Shown here piece by piece: positions 1 through 5,103 of a DNA stretch of 6,266 nucleotides. The position numbers and the translations under genes were made by a program. Origin of the DNA: DASTPP01 sp035762175. Lineage in GTDB: Bacteria; Myxococcota_A; Polyangia; Polyangiales; Polyangiaceae. The stretch is from NCBI GenBank assembly GCA_035762175.1, contig DASTPP010000352.1, positions 1 to 6,266 of the forward strand. The letters are read 5' to 3'. The number at the start of each line of letters is the position of its first letter. The stretch's first letter is position 1. Under the pieces are notes generated by a model. The model was not told the DNA's origin. It was given only the letters and a program-made list of their open reading frames with translations, and made no database searches.

Positions 1-135
1 CGCCCCCGACCGACCTGAACCCCCCGGCCCCCCGCCCCGGCCCGCCGGCGCGGGGGCCTCAGCCGTGTCATGGGCCGCGCGACCCTGCCTCACCTGCCCC
101 CCAGGCCCGCGCGCGCCGCCCGGAGGCTCGCGCCG

Positions 136-489
136 CTACCGCCGGGCGCGAGCCCGCCGCCCCCAGTGCACGACCCAGGCTGCCGCGCGCCCCGCCTCGC
201 GCAAGAGCGGCGCCGGCTCGGCCGGCGGCCACGCGCTCGCCGCCGCCTCGAGCGCCGAGAGCGCCCGGGCGAGCGAGCGCGGCACCCCACCCCGCCGCCC
301 CCAGAGGCGCCGCAGCCGCTCGCCCGAGCGCAGCACCCAGCCGTAAGGAAACCCATGGCGCCCCCAGGGCGCGCCGCCCGCGTGCCAGGCCCGCCCCTCG
401 AGCAGCCAGTAGCCGTCGGACCCGCTCGCCGAGAGCGCGCCGCCGCACGCGGCGCAGAGGCCGGGGTCGAGGGGGGGCCAAGGGGGCAT
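136..489 (-). CDS. Uncharacterised 117-residue CxxC-knuckle protein
   Basis: I do not recognise the family. The frame is convincing because nearly every third codon position is G or C, unlike the overlapping frames. It starts at the ATG at 489 and ends with TAG at 138-136. Near the N-terminus (about residues 12-17) is a knuckle, LCAACGG. A segment rich in Trp, Gly and His follows (GYWLLEGRAWHAGG, then WGRHGFPYGW, residues about 27-54), then an Arg/Ala/Trp-rich tail. No signal peptide or membrane segment is visible, so it is probably cytoplasmic. With a single CxxC, metal binding would need His/Cys from elsewhere or a dimer. A GTG two codons upstream is an alternative start; neither has a clear Shine-Dalgarno. 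It is divergent from the RHH gene and shares its promoter region, which suggests co-regulation. Its CxACG motif resembles the one in the protein at 1090, so the two may be functionally linked; this is inference. Confidence 0.72.
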   Translation of the reverse strand: MPPWPPLDPGLCAACGGALSASGSDGYWLLEGRAWHAGGAPWGRHGFPYGWVLRSGERLRRLWGRRGGVPRSLARALSALEAAASAWPPAEPAPLLREAGRAAAWVVHWGRRARARR

Positions 490-634
490 GAACACGGCCG
501 CGCTCGAGCGATTTTTACTGTACGAGCGTTCAGTCGTCCAGACCCCTGAACGTCTGGTCCTCTCGACGCTTGAAAACGGCTCGCTACCCTGGACCGGTAG
601 CCCCACCCACGCCCCCGAACGAGCCCGCCCCGCC
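490..634. promoter_or_regulatory. Divergent promoter/operator region with several dyads
   Basis: This gap between two divergent starts is visibly poorer in GC than its surroundings and packed with symmetry. CGCTCGAGCG at 501-510 is a perfect palindrome. CGTTCAG (527-533) and CTGAACG (546-552) form a 7-bp dyad. CCAGAC (538-543) and GTCTGG (552-557) form an overlapping dyad with an 8-nt loop. GCTACC (583-588) and GGTAGC (596-601) form a third with a 7-nt loop. An AT-rich run at 511-523 could hold a -10 element for either direction (TACAGT on the minus strand), but I see no convincing -35 partner. RHH proteins commonly bind repeated short operators and repress their own genes, so the plus-strand RHH product is the natural candidate to bind here. 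That link is inference. Confidence 0.5.
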
Positions 635-1060
635 ATGACCACGGCCCGCCGAAGCGCAACGACGACGCGCAAAGCCCACGACCTGCCGCCCGCCGCCCCG
701 CTGCAACGGCCCAAGCGCCTGACCGGCGGCCCGCGCATCACGCCCCGCAGCCCCTCCATCGTCGAGCGCAAGGACGGCCGGCACCTTCGGCGCATGACCG
801 TGTACCTGCCCCCCGACATGCACAAGCGGCTCGCCCTCTTCTGCGTCGAGCAAGACCGAGACATGTCCGACGTCATCCGCGAGGCGCTCGCCCACCACCT
901 CCCCCGCGCCCGCGCCTTAGCGTCCACCACGGCCGCGCCTGGGTGCCCGCGCCCCCACCCACGCACCCGCTTCCGAAGCGCCCACGCCCGCGGGGCGCGC
1001 CGCCTCGCCACCCCCGAGCCTCCCAAGCGCCCCCGCGCCCCGGCCGCGCGGCGATCGTAG
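635..1060 (+). CDS. Ribbon-helix-helix (CopG/Arc-like) DNA-binding protein
   Basis: A 141-residue protein with a clear RHH fold at about residues 52-91. A basic strand, RRMTVYLP, leads into helix A (PPDMHKRLALFCVEQ), a turn, and helix B (DMSDVIREALAHHL). RHH proteins dimerise and insert the paired strand into the DNA major groove; relatives include CopG, Arc and antitoxins. Here the domain sits between a long basic N-terminal arm (about 50 residues) and a Pro/Arg/Ala-rich basic tail. This suits a transcriptional regulator or plasmid/element-type DNA-binding protein. I chose ATG 635 because codons upstream of it, back to the in-frame ATG at 488, use TTA, TTT and CTA, which are foreign to this genome, and because that stretch looks regulatory. 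There is no strong Shine-Dalgarno. The next gene starts 29 bases downstream on the same strand, so they are probably one operon. No toxin partner is recognisable. Confidence 0.82.
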   Translation: MTTARRSATTTRKAHDLPPAAPLQRPKRLTGGPRITPRSPSIVERKDGRHLRRMTVYLPPDMHKRLALFCVEQDRDMSDVIREALAHHLPRARALASTTAAPGCPRPHPRTRFRSAHARGARRLATPEPPKRPRAPAARRS

Positions 1061-1075
1061 GCACGCCCCGGCCGT

Positions 1076-1081
1076 GGTAGG
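1076..1081 (+). promoter_or_regulatory. Ribosome binding site of the repeat-protein gene
   Basis: GGTAGG lies 8 bases before ATG 1090 and supports that start over others in the overlapping frame. Confidence 0.55.
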
Positions 1082-1089
1082 CCTCTGCC

Positions 1090-2361
1090 ATGGCAGCCCG
1101 GCGTCACGCCGCCCCGGCCTTCGACGAGGCCCTCGCCCTCGACGACGTTTACGACGAGCCGGCGTCCGACCCCTGGGACACCGGCGAGCGGACGCCCGAG
1201 GGCCCGCTACACGTCTGCCTCGCCTGCGGCGCCAGCCCGCCCGTCGGCTCCGGCTGCGAACACCCTACCATCGCGACGCTCGAGCGCGCGCCCGCCGATC
1301 TCGCGGCCGCCGCCCAACGCCTCGCGATTGCGTGGCGCGCCTATCGCGAGTGCGAGCGCGCCCTGAAGCGCCTCGTCGATCGCGAGCACGAGGCGGGGCG
1401 CGCCGAGCTCTCGTCGCCCCCACCGCGCCCCGCGCTCGCCAGGTTCGTGGCGCGCGAGGCGATCACCCCGCCCTGCCCGCGTTGCGGCTTTCCAGAGCCC
1501 CCCCCCGCCGCGAGCCGCCCGTCGCGACGCCAGCCAAACGCCGCCGCCGCGCAGACGCTCTTCTCCTTCGCCGCGCCGCCGCCCGAAGCTCAACCCCCCG
1601 GGCCCGAAGACGCGCCCGAAGCCCGAACGCCTGCGCTCGAGGCGACGACCCATCCCCGAACGCCCGCGCTCGAAGAGGAGGCCAAGGCCCGAACGCCCGC
1701 GCTCGAAGACGGAGCCGACGCCCGACCCGTCGTGCTCGAAGATGAGGCCAAGGTCCGAACGCCTGGGCTCGAAGACGAGGCCAAAGCCAGAACGCCTGGG
1801 CTCGAAGACGAGGTCAAAGCCCGAACGCCCGCGCTCGAAGACGAGGCCAAAGCCCGAACGCCCGCGCTCGAAGACGAGGTGAACGCTCGAGCGCCCACCT
1901 TCGAAGGCCGGACGAAAGCTCGAAAGCCGCCCCCCGAAGGCAAGATCGGAGGTCAACCGTCATTGTTCGAAGGCGAGGCCGAAGCTCAATCGCCTCCGCT
2001 CCGAACGATGACCGAACCTCAACGGCCCGTCACCGACGCGTCGGCAGAAGCGCAGCGATTGGTGGTCGGAGCCCCGGCCGAAACGCGACATTTGACGATC
2101 GAGGCCTCGCCCGAAGCGCAACCCATGGCACCAGAACCGGCGCCCGAAGCCCAACCGCTGCCCCTTGAGGACGCGTTCGAGAAGGCCTTGTCCGAAGCTT
2201 GGAGCGGCCGGCCTGCCAACGAGCGGCCCCTGAGCTCCGCTGCCATCGTTCGAAGTGCCTGGCCCGAGGCTTCGGCCGATGAGCCCACTCGCGAGCCCGC
2301 AGTCGCTCCTTCGACGCACTCCCGCCCCCGGCGCACGAAGCGTCGGGGGACGCGCGAGTAG
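1090..2361 (+). CDS. CxxC-knuckle protein with 18 tandem 11-residue repeats
   Basis: A 423-residue protein I cannot assign to a family. Residues 1-40 are acidic. Residues 43-58 hold a metal-binding-like cluster (C43, C46, C56, H58; Cx2C-x9-CxH). Residues 60-107 are predicted helical and charged, possibly coiled coil. C129 and C132 form a second knuckle (CPRCG), so C43/C46/C129/C132 could make one zinc ribbon around a helical insert. Residues 165-362 are 18 head-to-tail 11-residue repeats with consensus near AKARTPALEDE. The central ones are almost identical and the outer ones diverged. A Pro in most units argues against a continuous helix, so the tract is probably a disordered, charged spacer. 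The tail is basic (RPRRTKRRGTRE). Codons shift from GAG/CGC in the head to GAA/CGA in the repeats. It probably shares an operon with the RHH regulator and could be its DNA- or protein-binding partner (inference). Confidence 0.8.
   Translation: MAARRHAAPAFDEALALDDVYDEPASDPWDTGERTPEGPLHVCLACGASPPVGSGCEHPTIATLERAPADLAAAAQRLAIAWRAYRECERALKRLVDREHEAGRAELSSPPPRPALARFVAREAITPPCPRCGFPEPPPAASRPSRRQPNAAAAQTLFSFAAPPPEAQPPGPEDAPEARTPALEATTHPRTPALEEEAKARTPALEDGADARPVVLEDEAKVRTPGLEDEAKARTPGLEDEVKARTPALEDEAKARTPALEDEVNARAPTFEGRTKARKPPPEGKIGGQPSLFEGEAEAQSPPLRTMTEPQRPVTDASAEAQRLVVGAPAETRHLTIEASPEAQPMAPEPAPEAQPLPLEDAFEKALSEAWSGRPANERPLSSAAIVRSAWPEASADEPTREPAVAPSTHSRPRRTKRRGTRE
1582..2175 (+). repeat. 33-bp in-frame tandem repeat tract, 18 units
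   Basis: Eighteen units of exactly 33 bp with no indels encode the 11-residue repeats of the 1090-2361 protein. Conservation is highest in the middle: the units at 1813-1845 and 1846-1878 differ at one base, and neighbours from 1681 to 1878 carry a common core, CGAACGCCCGCGCTCGAAGA. Units before 1648 and after 1911 are progressively diverged, although the 11-residue phase holds to 2175. This fits repeated unequal crossing-over or slippage in the centre with older copies outside, so copy number is likely to vary between strains. Confidence 0.92.
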
Positions 2362-2366
2362 GCCGG
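2330..2366 (+). repeat. 37-bp direct repeat, copy 1 (spans stop codon)
   Basis: Perfect 37-base repeat beginning GGCGCACGAAGC and ending GTAGGCCGG. This copy contains the last codons and the TAG stop (2359-2361) of the repeat-protein gene. The second copy starts 71 bases later; flanking bases differ on both sides. Confidence 0.9.
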
Positions 2367-2400
2367 ACGCCGAGGCGGCGGTCGAGCGCCTGCGCGCGAG

Positions 2401-2437
2401 GGCGCACGAAGCGTCGGGGGACGCGCGAGTAGGCCGG
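2401..2437 (+). repeat. 37-bp direct repeat, copy 2 (downstream of gene)
   Basis: Identical over all 37 bases to 2330-2366, but in untranslated sequence. The 71-base offset is not a multiple of three, so it is not an extension of the protein repeat. It could be the remnant of a 71-bp tandem duplication of the gene's end, or a recombination or protein-binding site. Confidence 0.9.
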
Positions 2438-2644
2438 CGCCGCAAGACGAGCGTGGCCGCGGGCGACACGCGACTGCACCCGAAGCTTTCGGTCGGTGCG
2501 AGCAGAGCCGTTTGGGCCGAGGGAAGCTCGACCCGAACGTCGCGATCGTCCCGAGGTGCGTAGGCTGAGCTCGACCCGATCGAGAACCAGGGTAGGGTTG
2601 AAATGCTTGCGTGCCCTCTGGCGTACCGACCGCGGGCGGCCCCC

Positions 2645-2648
2645 GAGG
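2645..2648 (+). promoter_or_regulatory. Ribosome binding site deciding GTG 2658
   Basis: GAGG lies 9 bases before GTG 2658. It supports this start, which also gives a complete signal peptide, over the in-frame ATG at 2496 or the later ATG at 2697. Confidence 0.45.
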
Positions 2649-2657
2649 CCGACGTTC

Positions 2658-3671
2658 GTGTCCCCCTTCGCCTCGAGGTGCGCCCTCCCCCTATTCATGG
2701 TCGCCTTGGGCTGGGCTCGCCAGGGCCGCGCCCAGATGCCAAGACCACCGTCGCCGAGCCCCCCTTACGGCGCTCCCTCACCCTGGCGACCGAGCCCCCC
2801 CATGCCCGGACGCGCCCCGTCGCAGCCGCAACCTTGGCCCGATGAGATGCCGGGGCCGGCCCGCAGCCCCGCCTCGATGGGGGCACCGAGCCCTCGCGAC
2901 GGGCGATGGCCTGCCCCTCTCGCCGCGAGCGCTGCTCTGCAGCGAGGTGAAGCGAGCGCCGCGGAGGCAAGCGGGCTGGTCGCCACCGGCGGCCTGCGCG
3001 CCCTCCTGGGCTCGACCCCGGGCGCGCCTGCCGAGCCGGGCGCGGGCTTCGCGGCGGCTGCAAGCGGGCTGCGGACGGCCTCGGCCTCGACGCTCGCGTG
3101 GGGGGCGAGGGCCGGCCTCGGCCGCCGGGGGGGTGCCTGGGAGGCCGACGCCGAAGCGGGCGCGACCTTCGGCTTCCTCGCGCCGATCGCCGCTGGCGGC
3201 GGGCCCTTCGCCCGGCTCGGCGCGGCCGGCGGCGCCCTGCAAGGGGTGGCCGGGCGGGCTGCGTACCTGACCTGCCCTAGCGCCGAGATCGGATACCAAT
3301 CTACCCGTAATGGGCTAGTGTGGCTCGACGCCGGCCTGCGCGCGGGTTCGATCTTGGCGGGCGGCGTCGACGCACGCGGCGCGCCGCCGACGGCGTTGCC
3401 GCTCGCCGCGGCGGCGGGGGCCTTCGCGACGCTGCTCGCGCCGGGGCCGGGCCTCGCGCTGGAGGCGCGCTTGCTGCACTGGGGCGCGCGGGCGCCGGTC
3501 ACGCGGGCGCGTGCGGGCGCCTGCTTGGTCCGGCGAGCGTGGGGCCTCTGCCTCGACGTCGGCTACGATCGCATCGGGTCGGCTCGAGAGGCGCCGCCCG
3601 CCGAGGCGTTGGTGGGCGGCGTCAGCTTCGGGCTAGGCCTGCTGCGGGGGGGCGGTGCGGTGGGGCCCTGA
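2658..3671 (+). CDS. Secreted/outer-membrane protein with signal peptide and Pro-rich linker
   Basis: A 337-residue exported protein, family not recognised. From GTG 2658 the N-terminus is a good signal peptide: SR, a hydrophobic core CALPLFMVALGWA, then a polar RQGRA region with likely cleavage after residue 25. Residues about 28-85 are rich in Pro, Ser, Met and Trp and look like an extended linker. The rest is rich in Gly and Ala, with alternating polar/hydrophobic stretches such as AEIGYQSTRNGLVWLDAGLR (about 208-227). This is consistent with a beta-barrel or beta-rich domain in the outer membrane or periplasm, as is common among lineage-specific myxobacterial proteins. Cysteines lie at 206, 289 and 298. 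The frame carries strong third-position G/C throughout. It stands alone on the plus strand, 296 bp after the repeat-protein gene, so it probably has its own promoter. Barrel assignment is inference from composition. Confidence 0.75.
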   Translation: MSPFASRCALPLFMVALGWARQGRAQMPRPPSPSPPYGAPSPWRPSPPMPGRAPSQPQPWPDEMPGPARSPASMGAPSPRDGRWPAPLAASAALQRGEASAAEASGLVATGGLRALLGSTPGAPAEPGAGFAAAASGLRTASASTLAWGARAGLGRRGGAWEADAEAGATFGFLAPIAAGGGPFARLGAAGGALQGVAGRAAYLTCPSAEIGYQSTRNGLVWLDAGLRAGSILAGGVDARGAPPTALPLAAAAGAFATLLAPGPGLALEARLLHWGARAPVTRARAGACLVRRAWGLCLDVGYDRIGSAREAPPAEALVGGVSFGLGLLRGGGAVGP

Positions 3672-3978
3672 GCCGCTCTCCCTCCGCAGAAGCCTGAGGC
3701 CTTCGGGCAGCAAAGGCAGGCGCGACGTCGCGTAACGGCAGGTGCGCCTTTTGATAAGGCAATTACCCCAACTCGAGCCCAGAGCGACGCTACATGGCCC
3801 TACGTGTATCTCGTTGCAAAACGCTCGAGTCATACATTTCGAGCAAGCCTAAGAATGCTGAGCACAACGCCCTCTTAGCGCTCAGGCGAAGCCGATTTTG
3901 GCTGCGACTGCCGGGTTATGTTCGCGGCTCTAAGGCCCTGCTGTAGCTATGTTTCGAATTGACCGCGAGCCCCGTTAT

Positions 3979-4106
3979 GAGCGGCCGAATAAGGCAGTGG
4001 GCGCCGTTGCGCGCTCGGCGCGCACTCTGAGCTCGCCTCCCGATCAAACCCCAGGGCACCCGCCCGCTGAGCGCGCAACGGCGCCCGCCGCCTATAGCAG
4101 GCACTC
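3979..4106. mobile_element. 128-bp MITE-like foldback element
   Basis: The two ends are inverted repeats of 38 bases, aligned without gaps (3979-4016 against 4069-4106), with 29 of 38 identical. The inner 18 bases (GGGCGCCGTTGCGCGCTC at 3999-4016) are perfect, and both ends begin GAG. Immediately outside lies the same GTTAT on both sides (3974-3978 and 4107-4111). The longer word CGTTATGA is repeated at 3973-3980 and 4106-4113, so the exact edge is ambiguous. Inverted ends plus a short flanking direct repeat and no coding capacity are the hallmarks of a non-autonomous miniature transposable element. No transposase is in the window and I do not recognise the ends as a named IS family. A structured RNA or a recombination site is the alternative. 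Confidence 0.5.
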
Positions 4107-4339
4107 GTTATGAATGTTAGCCCGTGGCCCGAGGAGGTGCTCAACGCCGGAGAAAATAGCCTCGCACGGCCGCCCTTCGTTCGTCGTGAGGCGACGGGGG
4201 CCTCCGATCGTAATCTTGTTACGAAGGGCCTCGAGAAGGCCACGAGGGCCGCAGTTGATGCCCTGGCTCTGGCGGCACGCAGGGGCTTGCTCGCGACGTT
4301 TTTGGTCGAGCCGGGGGGGGCGTGCGAGGCCTCGCCGAC

Positions 4340-4357
4340 GGCCGCCATGAGGCGGCC
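4340..4357 (-). terminator. Perfect GC stem-loop downstream of lipoprotein gene
   Basis: GGCCGCC-ATGA-GGCGGCC is a perfect 7-bp stem with a 4-base loop, 40 bases after the lipoprotein stop on the minus strand. It has no following U-run, so intrinsic termination is plausible only in the U-less sense. Confidence 0.35.
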
Positions 4358-4397
4358 TCACGAGCGCTCGCAGACAAGGCGGCCGGGCCGCGGGCGC

Positions 4398-4847
4398 CTA
4401 GCTCTTGGACGGATCTTCGCAGGCCTCGACGCCGCCGAGGGCGCAGGCGCGGCGCTGCCACTTTTGCGCCACGCGCATGTCGCGCCGCACGCCGATGCCC
4501 TCGCGGTACATCTTGCCGAGAATGCCGCAGCTGAGCGCGCCGCCGCCCTCGCAATCGTTGAGGCAGCGGTCGAGGGCGCCGAGCTCGCAGGTCGGCTCGT
4601 CGAGAGCGGGCTCGGCCATCGCCGGCCGGCGGTGTTCGCACCCGACGCCCGGAACGAAGCGGGCCCGGCCGTTGCAAGACTCTTGGGGCAGCGCTTGGGC
4701 CAGGGTGCTGGTTTGCTGCGGCGCCGTCGCCTTGGCCAGAGACATAACGGCCTCTTGGCTCTTGAGCACGCTGCCATCGCAACCGCTCACGCTGAGCAGA
4801 AGGAGAGCAGGCACGGCAATGAGGGACGAGGTGCGCAGGAGGGGCAT
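4398..4847 (-). CDS. Sel1-repeat (Hcp-like) lipoprotein
   Basis: A 149-residue lipoprotein. Residues 1-22 are a type II signal peptide with hydrophobic core IAVPALLLLS and lipobox VSGC, so C23 would be lipidated. In E. coli the Asp at +2 favours inner-membrane retention; that rule may not hold here. Residues 24-85 are a low-complexity linker with C58 and C70. The C-terminal part is a short Sel1/Hcp-type solenoid, best seen in LGKMYREGIGVRRDMRVAQK (residues 110-129). Cysteines are paired with seven residues between them (C87/C95, C99/C107, C135/C143), the spacing of disulfide-tied helical hairpins in Hcp proteins. Only about one full repeat is present, so it is much shorter than usual family members. 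Such solenoids are protein-interaction scaffolds; the partner is unknown. The start is supported by AAGGA nine bases upstream. It is transcribed alone on the minus strand. Confidence 0.88.
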   Translation of the reverse strand: MPLLRTSSLIAVPALLLLSVSGCDGSVLKSQEAVMSLAKATAPQQTSTLAQALPQESCNGRARFVPGVGCEHRRPAMAEPALDEPTCELGALDRCLNDCEGGGALSCGILGKMYREGIGVRRDMRVAQKWQRRACALGGVEACEDPSKS

Positions 4848-4856
4848 GGGCGTGTG

Positions 4857-4861
4857 TCCTT
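4857..4861 (-). promoter_or_regulatory. Ribosome binding site of lipoprotein gene
   Basis: AAGGA on the minus strand, 9 bases before ATG 4847, fixes the start that also gives the complete lipoprotein signal peptide. Confidence 0.75.
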
Positions 4862-4959
4862 GGAAGGCCCTGTGGACCCTGGTGGCAGAACCTTTTAAGG
4901 AGGGCGTAACCCTTCGTCGAGGCCGATAAGCAACGACGCCCCCGCACGCAAGCGCGACC

Positions 4960-4969
4960 GTATCGATAC
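4960..4969. promoter_or_regulatory. GTATCGATAC palindrome upstream of lipoprotein gene
   Basis: A perfect 10-bp AT-containing palindrome about 110 bases before the lipoprotein start, in GC-rich surroundings. It could be an operator, but there is a single copy and no known regulator, so the call is weak. Weak promoter-like words lie between it and the gene (TTGCTT, then GTTACG after 17 bases). Confidence 0.25.
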
Positions 4970-5009
4970 CTAGATCGAAGCCGCGCGATTCGCAAGGCTC
5001 AAATTCGGT

Positions 5010-5026
5010 GCCCGCGCGCGGCGGGC
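5010..5026 (-). terminator. Second GC hairpin downstream of small membrane gene
   Basis: GCCCGC-GCGCG-GCGGGC is a perfect 6-bp stem. On the minus strand it is followed by the only AT-rich word nearby (ACCGAATTTGAG), so it may act as a backup terminator. There is no true U-run. Confidence 0.3.
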
Positions 5027-5045
5027 TCGGGGCGCGCGTGTCTGC

Positions 5046-5067
5046 GGCGGGCCCACCCCGGCCCGCC
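5046..5067 (-). terminator. Strong GC hairpin 36 bases after small membrane gene
   Basis: GGCGGGCC-CACCCC-GGCCCGCC is a perfect 8-bp stem with a 6-base loop, just downstream of the minus-strand stop at 5104. It is positioned as a terminator but lacks a U-tract. Confidence 0.4.
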
Positions 5068-5103
5068 CCTTGCTGGACGCACGCAACGCCCGCCCGAGCG
5101 GCG

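Larger units (their letters stand above)
2362..2657. other. Intergenic spacer with repeats, no supported gene
   Basis: Besides copy 2 of the 37-bp repeat, this spacer holds a 12-bp direct repeat, AGCTCGACCCGA, at 2525-2536 and 2568-2579. The second copy is part of a dyad, CTCGA-CCCGA-TCGAG (2570-2584). TTGAAA at 2598-2603 could be a -35 element for the gene at 2658, but the sequence 17-18 bases on (around GCGTACC) is a poor -10. Open frames here on either strand lack recognisable motifs and look like chance frames of GC-rich DNA. I see no clear terminator for the upstream gene. Confidence 0.5.
3672..4397. other. 726-bp gene-free stretch of atypical composition
   Basis: No gene is supportable here. 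GC falls well below the rest of the window: by count 3781-3840 is 30/60 G+C. Contents in order: a perfect 12-bp palindrome, CGCGACGTCGCG (3721-3732); a small hairpin, GCCTT-TTGAT-AAGGC (3746-3760); a stem with 9 of 11 pairs (3883-3910, loop GATTTT); the foldback element at 3979-4106; a run of 8 G at 4313-4320; and a perfect stem at 4340-4357. Open frames exist on both strands from about 3947 to 4361, but they use codons unlike the neighbours and match no motif I know. Degraded imported DNA is the simplest reading. Confidence 0.55.

Noticed and set aside
1..135. Minus-strand frame(s) running off the left edge (for example from ATG 71 or a GTG near 87)
   Set aside because: Too short, compositionally biased in all frames, and without motif or clear RBS to choose between them.
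488..634. In-frame N-terminal extension of the RHH protein from ATG 488
   Set aside because: It uses TTA, TTT and CTA codons unlike the rest, overlaps the ATG of the divergent gene, and covers the dyad-rich regulatory region.
1207..1956. Long minus-strand open frames over the repeat tract
   Set aside because: They mirror the 33-bp periodicity of the plus-strand gene and have no start context or domains; the plus frame has the cysteine knuckles and RBS.
1582..2175. CRISPR array
   Set aside because: Repeats are contiguous 33-bp units without spacers and maintain an open reading frame.
3633..3833. Minus-strand 66-codon frame at the end of the exported-protein gene
   Set aside because: Overlaps the 3' end of a well-supported gene and crosses the composition boundary; no motif.
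3863..4116. Integron attC sites / gene cassette array
   Set aside because: GTTATG and CACAAC words occur near hairpins, but they do not fit the GTTRRRY/RYYYAAC pair with matching inner boxes, the flanking copies at the foldback are direct rather than inverted, and no integrase is present.
4092..4361. Minus-strand 89-codon frame ending at the foldback element
   Set aside because: No recognisable domain, no RBS, and atypical codons; possibly a relic but not supportable as a gene.
4110..4898. Plus-strand frame of 262 codons beginning at the edge of the foldback element
   Set aside because: Most of it is antisense to the lipoprotein gene, which has a lipobox, Sel1 repeat and RBS; the first 75 codons show no motif and mixed codon use.
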